This document shows, piece by piece, positions 1 through 4,874 of a DNA stretch of 7,906 nt. The notes under the pieces are model-generated. The model searched no databases and was not told the DNA's origin. It saw nothing but the letters and a program-made list of their open reading frames with translations. The position numbers and the translations under genes were made by a program. Positions within the stretch are counted from its first letter, which is position 1, and each line of letters starts with the position of its first letter. This DNA is from Paracoccaceae bacterium (GTDB lineage: Bacteria > Pseudomonadota > Alphaproteobacteria > Rhodobacterales > Rhodobacteraceae): positions 1-7,906 of the forward strand of contig SKMI01000174.1 of assembly GCA_007121115.1 (NCBI GenBank). Direction: 5' to 3'.

Positions 1-60
1 GATGTGGCGGCCGGAACGGACGCAGAGCCCGACGACGATGCCGCGCCGCGGGACCGCTAG
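1..60 (+). CDS. rbfA: Probable C-terminal end of ribosome-binding factor A (partial)
   Basis: The first frame is open from the left edge to a TAG at 58-60. It reads as an acidic, Ala/Asp-rich tail (DVAAGTDAEPDDDAAPRDR) with mostly G or C at third positions, as expected of a coding frame here. RbfA, a small 30S maturation factor that binds near helix 44/45 of 16S rRNA, often ends in an acidic low-complexity tail in alphaproteobacteria. I recall rbfA just before a DUF2233 gene and truB in Rhodobacterales genomes. Only 19 residues are visible and none belong to the KH-like domain, so the name rests on context. The next gene probably starts inside this tail, at 38. It could be the end of another protein. 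Confidence 0.4.
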   Translation, partial: DVAAGTDAEPDDDAAPRDR

Positions 61-811
61 GGCCGCGCCAGGAGCGCTGGTGCTGGTACTGTCGGCAGTC
101 CCGGGCGCGCAGGCTGGCGAGTGTGAGCGCCTGCGCCACCAGGACCAGACCCATGTGGTCTGCACAGCGCGCACCGGCGACGATCTGCGCCTGTTCCTGA
201 CCGATGCGGAGGTCGAGACGCTGGGCAGCTTCACCCGCATCGACGAGATGCTGGTGGAAGAGGACGCAAGGCTGGCTTTCGCCATGAACGCGGGCATGTA
301 TCACCCGGATCGTCGCCCCGTGGGGCTCTATATCGAGGATGGCGCGGAGCGCGCGCCCATTGTTACCCGCGAGGGGCCGGGCAACTTCGGCCTGCTGCCC
401 AATGGCGTGTTCTGCATCCATGACGGGGGTTTCGCGGTGATCGAAAGCCGCGCCTTTGCCGATAACCCGCCCGACTGCCGCCACGCCAGCCAGTCCGGCC
501 CGATGCTGGTGATCGACGGGGACCTGCACCCGCGCTTCGTCGAAGGGTCCGACAGCCTGCGCGTGCGCAACGGGGTCGGGGTCAGCGCGGACGGGCGGGC
601 GGCGCATTTCGTCATCTCCACCGGCACGGTGAATTTCCACGATTTCGCGGCCTTCTTCCGCGATGCGCTGGGGGTGCCGCAGGCGCTTTACTTCGACGGC
701 AACGTCTCGCGCCTGCACGCGCCGGGGCTGGGGCGGTCGGACTGGGGGCTGCCCATGGGGCCGGTGGTGGGCAAGGTGGTGCCGGTTGACGGCGTGAACC
801 CCAGCGAGTAG
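38..811 (+). CDS. Secreted DUF2233 / phosphodiester-glycosidase family protein
   Basis: The product is 257 aa from the ATG at 38. An upstream in-frame ATG at 2 adds 12 residues, but the later start gives a clean signal peptide: MPRR, a hydrophobic core, and AQA-GE cleavage near residue 26. The mature protein is therefore probably periplasmic. Family landmarks are AMNAGMY (about residues 82-88) followed by PVGLYIEDG, GNFGLLPNGVF, SQSGPMLVIDG, RNGVGVS and LYFDGNVSRL with Asp220. This order fits DUF2233, related to the NAGPA (phosphodiester alpha-N-acetylglucosaminidase) superfamily. Four cysteines (29, 42, 126, 147) could form disulfides outside the cytoplasm. The substrate is unknown, so enzymatic activity is inferred from the superfamily. 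The start overlaps the putative rbfA end by 23 bp, and truB follows 65 bp later, which suggests one transcript. The ribosome binding site is weak, so the exact start is uncertain. Confidence 0.8.
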   Translation: MPRRGTARAAPGALVLVLSAVPGAQAGECERLRHQDQTHVVCTARTGDDLRLFLTDAEVETLGSFTRIDEMLVEEDARLAFAMNAGMYHPDRRPVGLYIEDGAERAPIVTREGPGNFGLLPNGVFCIHDGGFAVIESRAFADNPPDCRHASQSGPMLVIDGDLHPRFVEGSDSLRVRNGVGVSADGRAAHFVISTGTVNFHDFAAFFRDALGVPQALYFDGNVSRLHAPGLGRSDWGLPMGPVVGKVVPVDGVNPSE

Positions 812-826
812 CACCCGGCGCCACGG

Positions 827-853
827 CTTTGGGGCCACGTCTTTGGGGCGACG
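827..853 (+). repeat. Short direct repeat upstream of truB
   Basis: CTTTGGGGCCACG (827-839) is followed after one base by CTTTGGGGCGACG (841-853), 12 of 13 bases identical, with a 14-bp period. It lies between the DUF2233 stop codon and the truB ribosome binding site. It is probably a small local duplication, and I see no evident function. Confidence 0.5.
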
Positions 854-863
854 GATTTCGGAC

Positions 864-870
864 AGGAGAG
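864..870 (+). promoter_or_regulatory. Ribosome binding site that fixes the truB TTG start
   Basis: AGGAGAG lies 6 bases before TTG at 877-879. It is the best Shine-Dalgarno match in the area. It sets the start at TTG rather than at the longer in-frame TTG at 829, which has no such site. Confidence 0.75.
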
Positions 871-876
871 AGCGGT

Positions 877-1791
877 TTGGCACGCAAGCGCAAGGGGCGG
901 GCGATTTCCGGCTGGGTGGTGGTGGACAAACCTGCGGGCGTGACCTCGACCGCCGTTGTCAACAAGCTGCGCTGGGCGCTGCAGGCGCAGAAGGCCGGAC
1001 ACGCGGGCACGTTGGACCCGGCCGCGACCGGCGTTCTGGCCGTGGCGCTGGGCGAGGCGACCAAGACCATCCCCCATGTCACCGAGGCGCTGAAATGCTA
1101 CCGGTTCACCGTGCGGCTGGGACAGGCCACCACCACCGACGATGCCGAGGGCGAGGTCGTGGCCGAGAGCGCCGCCCGCCCCACGGATGCGCAGATCGCC
1201 GCGGCGCTGGCGCCCTTCCGAGGCGAGATCATGCAGGTGCCGCCGCAGTTTTCCGCCGTCAAGGTCGAGGGCGAGCGCGCCTATGACATCGCCCGCGCGG
1301 GGGACGAGATGGAGCTTGCGGCGCGGCCGCTGTGGGTCGAGCGCCTGGAGGTTGTGGCACGGCCTGATACCGATCATGTCGAGTTGGAGATGGTCTGCGG
1401 CAAGGGTGGCTATGTGCGGTCGGTGGCGCGCGATCTGGGCGCGGCGCTGGGCTGTCATGGCCACGTGACCGCGCTGCGCCGGATCTGGTCCGGCCCGTTT
1501 GAGGCCGAAGGCGCGCTCACCTGGGCGCAGATCGAGGCCGAGGCGCGCACGCCCGCGCTGGACGCGCATGTGCAGCCGCTGGAGGTGGCGCTGGCCGACC
1601 TGCCCGAACTCCCCGTCACGCCCGAAGGCGCGGCGCGGCTGCGCAACGGCAATCCCGGCATGGTGCTGGCGTCGGACGTGGACTACGGCGCCGAGGCCTG
1701 GGCCAGTCATCAGGGCCGCGCGGTGGCGCTGGGGGTCTACAAGGCGGGCGAATTGCACCCGACGCGGGTGTTCGTGCAGGCGGCGCGCTGA
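877..1791 (+). CDS. truB: tRNA pseudouridine(55) synthase TruB
   Basis: This cytoplasmic enzyme isomerises U55 in the T-loop of tRNAs to pseudouridine. The TTG start gives 304 aa, normal for the family. The N-terminus MARKRKGR-ISGW fits TruB of Rhodobacterales as I recall it. Visible landmarks are VVVDKPAGVTS (about 14-24), the catalytic motif GHAGTLDPAATG with Asp47 as the nucleophile (Asp48 in E. coli), QVPPQFSAVKVEGERAY (120-136), and KGGYVRSVARDLG near Tyr179 followed by LRRIWSGPF. A C-terminal domain of about 60 residues (from about 240) fits the TruB_C/PUA-like region. It follows the DUF2233 gene by 65 bp on the same strand and is probably cotranscribed with rbfA. It converges on ald, with a hairpin 14 bp past the stop. 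Confidence 0.97.
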   Translation: MARKRKGRAISGWVVVDKPAGVTSTAVVNKLRWALQAQKAGHAGTLDPAATGVLAVALGEATKTIPHVTEALKCYRFTVRLGQATTTDDAEGEVVAESAARPTDAQIAAALAPFRGEIMQVPPQFSAVKVEGERAYDIARAGDEMELAARPLWVERLEVVARPDTDHVELEMVCGKGGYVRSVARDLGAALGCHGHVTALRRIWSGPFEAEGALTWAQIEAEARTPALDAHVQPLEVALADLPELPVTPEGAARLRNGNPGMVLASDVDYGAEAWASHQGRAVALGVYKAGELHPTRVFVQAAR

Positions 1792-1805
1792 TTGCGGGCG
1801 GGGCA

Positions 1806-1822
1806 GGGGGGCGCCGCCCCCC
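1806..1822 (+). terminator. Strong GC hairpin downstream of truB
   Basis: GGGGGGC (1806-1812) pairs with GCCCCCC (1816-1822) around a 3-base loop, a perfect 7-bp stem starting 14 bases after the truB stop. No T-run follows, so this is not a textbook intrinsic terminator. It lies between convergent genes and could stop or stabilise transcripts from either side. Confidence 0.5.
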
Positions 1823-1839
1823 TCGGCCTGACGGCCTCA

Positions 1840-1873
1840 CCCCCCGGGGTATTTCCGGCAAGATGAAGGGGGC
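1840..1873 (+). repeat. Dispersed intergenic repeat, copy 1
   Basis: This C/G-rich start followed by GGTATTTCCGGCAAGATGAAG lies in the truB/ald gap. Its core ATTTNNGGCAAGATGAAG (1851-1868) recurs on the other strand at 5762-5779, with 16 of 18 bases identical including an exact 12-mer. Both copies sit downstream of gene ends. I recall similar elements (CCTCCGGCGGGG-TATTT-AAGATGAAG type) in many Rhodobacterales intergenic regions. The function is unknown. Confidence 0.6.
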
Positions 1874-1882
1874 AGGGCGGTT

Positions 1883-3001
1883 TCAGGTTTTCAGCGCCTT
1901 GGTGGGGGACAGGACGTCGATGCCCAGGGCCTTGCCCACCGCGTAATAGGTCAGGTGCCCGGCGTGGGTGTTCAGCCCCTCCAGCAGGTGGGGGTCATCC
2001 TCGCACGCCTGACGCCAGCCCTTGTCGGCGAGCGCGAGCATGTAGGGCATGGTGGCGTTGCCCAGCGCGATGGTGGAGGTGCGCGGCACCGCGCCGGGCA
2101 TGTTGGCGACGCAGTAGTGCATGATCCCGTCGACCTCGTAGACCGGGTCCTGATGGGTGGTGGCGCGCGAGGTTTCGAAACACCCGCCCTGGTCTATGGC
2201 CACATCCACCAGCACGGCGCCGGGGGCCATGCGGCCAAGCTGTGCGCGGGTGATGAGTTTCGGCGCCGCCGCGCCGGGGATCAGCACCGCACCGATGATC
2301 ATGTCGGCGCGTTCCAGCAGCGATTCGACCGCCGCCGCGTCCGAAAACTGCGTGGTCAGGCGGCCCATGAAGACGTCATCGAGGTAGCTCATGCGCGCAA
2401 TGGAGCGGTCCAGCACGGTGACATTCGCCCCCATGCCCACCGCCACGCGGGCGGCGGCGGTGCCCACCACGCCGCCGCCGATGATCACCACGCTGGCCGG
2501 GCGCACGCCGGGCACGCCGCCCATCAGCACGCCGCGCCCGCCGTTGGCCTTTTGCAGCGCCCAGGCGCCCATCTGCGGGGCGAGGCGGCCCGCGACCTCG
2601 GACATGGGCGCCAGCAGGGGCAGCCCGCCGTTGCGGTCGGTCACGGTTTCATAGGCGATGGCGGTGACGCCGCTGTCCAGCAGGTCGCGGGTCTGCTCCG
2701 GGTCCGGGGCAAGGTGTAGGTAGGTGAAGAGCACCTGCCCCTCGCGCAACTGCTTGCGCTCGGCGGCCTGGGGTTCCTTGACCTTGACCACCATTTCGGC
2801 GGTGGTGAAGATTTCCGCGGCACTGTCGACGATCTGCGCCCCGGCGGCGGTGTAGTCATCATCGGTGAAGCCCGCGCCCTCGCCCGCGTCGGTTTCGACG
2901 ATCACCTTGTGGCCGTGGGTCACGGCTTCGCGCGCGGCGTTCGGCGTAAGCCCGACCCGGAATTCCTGCGGCTTGATTTCCTTCGGGCATCCGATCAGCA
3001 T
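1883..3001 (-). CDS. ald: Alanine dehydrogenase
   Basis: This enzyme catalyses reversible NAD-dependent oxidative deamination of L-alanine to pyruvate and ammonium in the cytoplasm, usually as a hexamer. The ATG at 3001 gives 372 aa, the usual family length. The frame is open further upstream, but AGGGAGG 6 bases before this ATG and the canonical MLIGCPKEIK start decide it. Expected residues fall at the positions known for characterised enzymes: Arg15 (EFRVGL), Lys75 (VKVKEP) and His96 (YLHLA) for substrate and catalysis, the Rossmann motif GGGVVG (175-180), Asp198 for the NAD ribose, and Asp270 (VDVAIDQGG). Nothing is missing. The gene diverges from an Lrp/AsnC regulator, the typical arrangement for alanine-responsive control. 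A 17-bp palindrome lies just upstream of its ribosome binding site. Confidence 0.97.
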   Translation of the reverse strand: MLIGCPKEIKPQEFRVGLTPNAAREAVTHGHKVIVETDAGEGAGFTDDDYTAAGAQIVDSAAEIFTTAEMVVKVKEPQAAERKQLREGQVLFTYLHLAPDPEQTRDLLDSGVTAIAYETVTDRNGGLPLLAPMSEVAGRLAPQMGAWALQKANGGRGVLMGGVPGVRPASVVIIGGGVVGTAAARVAVGMGANVTVLDRSIARMSYLDDVFMGRLTTQFSDAAAVESLLERADMIIGAVLIPGAAAPKLITRAQLGRMAPGAVLVDVAIDQGGCFETSRATTHQDPVYEVDGIMHYCVANMPGAVPRTSTIALGNATMPYMLALADKGWRQACEDDPHLLEGLNTHAGHLTYYAVGKALGIDVLSPTKALKT

Positions 3002-3007
3002 GCTTTT

Positions 3008-3014
3008 CCTCCCT
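3008..3014 (-). promoter_or_regulatory. Ribosome binding site of ald
   Basis: On the minus strand AGGGAGG lies 6 bases before the ald ATG. It is near-ideal and rules out the upstream in-frame extension as the true start. It is separated from the 17-bp palindrome by only two bases. Confidence 0.8.
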
Positions 3015-3016
3015 TG

Positions 3017-3033
3017 ATCCTGCGCCGCAGGAT
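3017..3033. promoter_or_regulatory. Perfect 17-bp palindrome in the ald/lrp intergenic region
   Basis: ATCCTGCG-C-CGCAGGAT is a perfect inverted repeat with 8-bp arms around one central base. It is immediately upstream of the ald ribosome binding site, between divergent ald and an Lrp/AsnC gene. The obvious reading is an operator for that regulator, since the family binds imperfect palindromes of about this length. In ald mRNA the same bases could form a 7-bp hairpin with a 3-base loop just before the ribosome binding site, so an RNA role is possible. No convincing promoter for either gene was found in the region. Confidence 0.6.
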
Positions 3034-3079
3034 TGCACGGGTGGCGCCGAATGTGCTTGAAACCCGCGCGCGCTGTGCG

Positions 3080-3096
3080 ATCCTGATGCGAAGAAG
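3080..3096. promoter_or_regulatory. Degenerate second copy of the palindrome
   Basis: ATCCTGATGCGAAGAAG matches the palindrome at 3017-3033 at 11 of 17 positions, including the intact ATCCTG half. The centres are 63 bp apart, close to six helical turns. It could be a weaker co-operating site for an oligomeric Lrp-type regulator, but a match of this quality can occur by chance. Confidence 0.3.
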
Positions 3097-3138
3097 CTGC
3101 GGCATTCACCCGCAAAACCCGAAGGAAAGTGCGCTGCG

Positions 3139-3597
3139 ATGCAGCTAGACGCAACCGACCGGCGCATTCTGGGCGTTCTTCAACGCGAAGGGCGCATTTC
3201 CAATGCCGAGCTTTCGGAGCGGGTGCATCTGTCGCCCTCGGCCTGCCACCGGCGGGTGCAGCGGCTGGAGGCCTCCGGGCTGATCGCGGGCTATGTGGCG
3301 TTGCTGGACCGCCGTCACATGGGCAAGCCCGCCACCGTCTATGTGGAGATCACGCTCCAGGGGCAGAGCGACGAGCTGCTGGACGCCTTCGAGCGCGAGG
3401 TGGCCCGCGTGCCCGATATCCAGGAATGCCACCTGATGGCGGGGAACGCGGACTACCTGCTCAAGATCGTCGCCGCCGATACCGAGGATTTCGCCCGCAT
3501 CCACCGCCGCTACCTCTCGCGCCTGCCCGGCGTGGCGCAGATGCATTCGTCCTTCGCGCTGCGCACGGTGGTGCAGACCACGGCGATCGACGTATAG
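3139..3597 (+). CDS. Lrp/AsnC family transcriptional regulator, probable regulator of ald
   Basis: The product is 152 aa, the normal size for the family. The N-terminal winged helix-turn-helix spans about residues 3-50: DATDRRILGVLQREGRISNA, then ELSERVHLSPSACHRRVQRLE, with the recognition helix near 32-44. A linker strand follows, then a RAM/ligand-binding domain (about 66-145) that includes HLMAGNADYLLKIVA, the segment that usually helps form the amino-acid pocket between subunits. Such proteins form dimers to octamers and respond to amino acids. Divergence from ald makes L-alanine-responsive activation of ald the likely job, as for AldR-type regulators. That is inferred from context, not read from the ligand site. 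The ATG at 3139 follows AAGGA at about 12 bases, a slightly long spacing. Autoregulation through the intergenic palindrome is plausible. Confidence 0.9.
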   Translation: MQLDATDRRILGVLQREGRISNAELSERVHLSPSACHRRVQRLEASGLIAGYVALLDRRHMGKPATVYVEITLQGQSDELLDAFEREVARVPDIQECHLMAGNADYLLKIVAADTEDFARIHRRYLSRLPGVAQMHSSFALRTVVQTTAIDV

Positions 3598-3612
3598 GCG
3601 GTGCCCATGAAA

Positions 3613-3639
3613 AACCCCCGGGCGCGGGCCACGGGGGTT
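3613..3639 (-). terminator. Intrinsic terminator of rpsU
   Basis: On the minus strand AACCCCCG pairs perfectly with CGGGGGTT (8 bp, 11-base loop) and is followed by further T residues (plus-strand A-run at 3610-3614). This is a Rho-independent terminator 41 bases past the rpsU stop. It begins only 16 bases beyond the end of the convergent regulator gene, so the stem may also act on that transcript, though no T-run follows it on the plus strand. Confidence 0.8.
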
Positions 3640-3646
3640 GATCGAA

Positions 3647-3667
3647 CGGCGGGACAGCGCCCCGCCG
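3647..3667. other. Second hairpin between rpsU and the regulator gene
   Basis: CGGCGGG (3647-3653) pairs perfectly with CCCGCCG (3661-3667) around a 7-base loop. It starts 12 bases after the rpsU stop codon and precedes the intrinsic terminator in the rpsU transcript. It has no T-run, and is probably a stabilising 3' structure or an accessory to termination. Confidence 0.45.
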
Positions 3668-3679
3668 GTGGTCGTGCGC

Positions 3680-3886
3680 TCAGAGCAGACCTTCGCGCTG
3701 CGCCTTCTTGCGCGCCAGCTTGCGGGCCCGGCGGATCGCCTCGGCGCGCTCGCGGGCCTTCTTCTCGGACGGCTTCTCGAAATGCTGCTTCAGCTTCATC
3801 TCGCGGAACACGCCCTCGCGCTGGAGCTTCTTCTTCAGCGCGCGCAGTGCCTGATCGACGTTGTTGTCACGAACACTTACCTGCAT
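3680..3886 (-). CDS. rpsU: 30S ribosomal protein S21
   Basis: The product is 68 aa. It begins MQVSVRDNNVDQALRALKKK, followed by LQREGVFREMKLKQHFEKPS and a Lys/Arg/Ala-rich helical tail ending AQREGLL. This is the full S21 pattern. S21 binds the 30S platform next to the anti-Shine-Dalgarno end of 16S rRNA and assists translation initiation. It is monocistronic here, with its own promoter upstream and an intrinsic terminator downstream. It diverges from coq9, an arrangement common enough in alphaproteobacteria that the COQ9 model TIGR02396 was named after it. The nearest good purine-rich site, GGAAGG, is 13 bases from the ATG, with a small hairpin between them. Confidence 0.97.
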   Translation of the reverse strand: MQVSVRDNNVDQALRALKKKLQREGVFREMKLKQHFEKPSEKKARERAEAIRRARKLARKKAQREGLL

Positions 3887-3900
3887 GTGGTCTTCACCAC
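3887..3900 (-). promoter_or_regulatory. Small hairpin abutting the rpsU start codon
   Basis: On the minus strand GTGGT-GAAG-ACCAC is a perfect 5-bp stem with a 4-base loop. Its last base directly precedes the rpsU ATG, and its first base is the last G of the GGAAGG ribosome binding site (3900-3905). If folded, it would bring an overly distant ribosome binding site close to the start codon, or hinder initiation. This is a structural inference only. Confidence 0.35.
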
Positions 3901-3940
3901 CTTCCTAAGCTAGAGTTTCGATATCTTGCAGGAGCCCGGC

Positions 3941-3968
3941 ATATAGCAACTCGCCGCGCGCTTGTCCA
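3941..3968 (-). promoter_or_regulatory. Likely sigma-70 type promoter of rpsU
   Basis: On the minus strand a -35 box TGGACA (3963-3968; 5 of 6 to TTGACA) and a -10 box CTATAT (3941-3946, an alphaproteobacterial form) are separated by 16 bases. Transcription would start near 3934, leaving a leader of roughly 48 bases before the rpsU ATG. The opposing coq9 promoter must lie in the same 133-bp gap but was not clear. Confidence 0.5.
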
Positions 3969-4019
3969 CCGCCCCTGCCGCCATAGGTTTGCGAGCATAG
4001 CCAGAAGGAAGGGCCGAGC

Positions 4020-4820
4020 ATGACCGAAGGATCCGACACCACCAACCGCCTGCTCGATGCGGTTCTGCCGCATGTCCCCTTCGACGGCTGGAGCGAGACG
4101 GCGCTGCGGGCGGGTATGGCCGATGCCGGGCTGGGCATGACTGATCTGCGCGCGGCCTTTCCGCGCGGCCCGGTGGATGCCGCAATTCTGTTCCATTACC
4201 GCGGCGACGGGGCGCTCAAGGACGCGCTTTCGCAGGCCGATATCGGCGCGATGCGCATCCGCGACCGCGTGGCCCATGCCGTGCGCAAGCGGATCGAGAT
4301 CGCCGCCGACCGTGAAGTGGTGCGTCGGGGTGTCACGCTGTTTTCGCTACCGCATCTGGCGCCCGAGGGGGCGCGGCTGACCTGGAACACGGCCGATACC
4401 ATCTGGACCGCGCTGGGCGATCCATCGGACGACATCAACTGGTACACCAAGCGCGCGATCCTCTCGGGCGTCTATTCCTCGACCGTGCTCTACTGGCTGG
4501 GCGACAGCAGCCCGGGGGACGAGGCGACCTGGGCCTTCCTTGACCGGCGCATCGACGACGTGATGCAGTTCGAAAAGGTCAAGGCCGCGGCCAACCGCAA
4601 CCCGCTGTTCAAGGCGGCCTTTGCCGGGCCGTTGTGGCTGGCGGGCAAGGTGCGGGCGCCCGCGGGCGCGGGGTCGGACAACCTGCCCGGCCGCTGGAGC
4701 CCGCCAGCGCAGTCTGACGCGGCACCTGCCGACACCGCGCCCCCCGATTATGGGCCCCCCGGTGATACGCCCTACGGTGATGCGGCCACCGACGCTTCGG
4801 CCCCTGATCGCGGGACTTGA
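4020..4820 (+). CDS. coq9: COQ9 family ubiquinone biosynthesis protein
   Basis: COQ9 is a lipid-binding partner of the ubiquinone biosynthetic complex; in eukaryotes it presents precursors to the COQ7 hydroxylase. The ATG at 4020 is preceded by AGAAGGAAGGG and gives 266 aa. An N-terminal TetR-like helical region (about residues 8-75) leads to the family signature WNTADTIWTALGD...NWYTKRAILSGVYSSTVLYW (122-159). An amphipathic helix region follows, with LFKAAFAGPLW near 196-206. From about residue 213 the protein continues into a Pro/Ala/Asp-rich, probably disordered tail of about 54 residues. The tail carries a pentapeptide repeat and is not part of the conserved fold. Divergence from rpsU matches the origin of the model name TIGR02396. 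The aminotransferase gene follows after 54 bp. Confidence 0.93.
   Translation: MTEGSDTTNRLLDAVLPHVPFDGWSETALRAGMADAGLGMTDLRAAFPRGPVDAAILFHYRGDGALKDALSQADIGAMRIRDRVAHAVRKRIEIAADREVVRRGVTLFSLPHLAPEGARLTWNTADTIWTALGDPSDDINWYTKRAILSGVYSSTVLYWLGDSSPGDEATWAFLDRRIDDVMQFEKVKAAANRNPLFKAAFAGPLWLAGKVRAPAGAGSDNLPGRWSPPAQSDAAPADTAPPDYGPPGDTPYGDAATDASAPDRGT
4740..4784 (+). repeat. 15-bp tandem repeat in the coq9 tail
   Basis: Three imperfect in-frame 15-bp units at 4740-4754, 4755-4769 and 4770-4784 encode PPDYG, PPGDT and PYGDA. The last two units agree at 12 of 15 bases. They lie in the low-complexity C-terminal tail and probably arose by slippage. Unit number is likely to vary between strains. Confidence 0.55.
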
Positions 4821-4874
4821 CCCCGCCGCGCCCAGCGCGCACCTTGCCGCCGAGCAGCGTTCAGGGAGTGGGTA

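Noticed and set aside
829..876. Longer truB start at TTG 829
   Set aside because: It adds 16 residues (GPRLWGDGF...) not expected in TruB and lies in the 14-bp direct repeat; the TTG at 877 has AGGAGAG at ideal spacing.
1955..2719. 254-codon plus-strand frame opposite ald
   Set aside because: It is composed of His/Ala/Gly/Arg runs mirroring ald codons. ald has every catalytic residue and a proper ribosome binding site, so this is a shadow.
3057..3086. TTGAAA followed 16 bases later by GATCCT as a promoter for the Lrp/AsnC gene
   Set aside because: The -10 match is too poor to report as a feature; only the -35 resembles consensus.
3002..3154. Upstream extension of ald to an in-frame start at 3154
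   Set aside because: It would add 51 residues not found in the family, run into the start of the divergent regulator gene, and ignore the strong ribosome binding site before the ATG at 3001.
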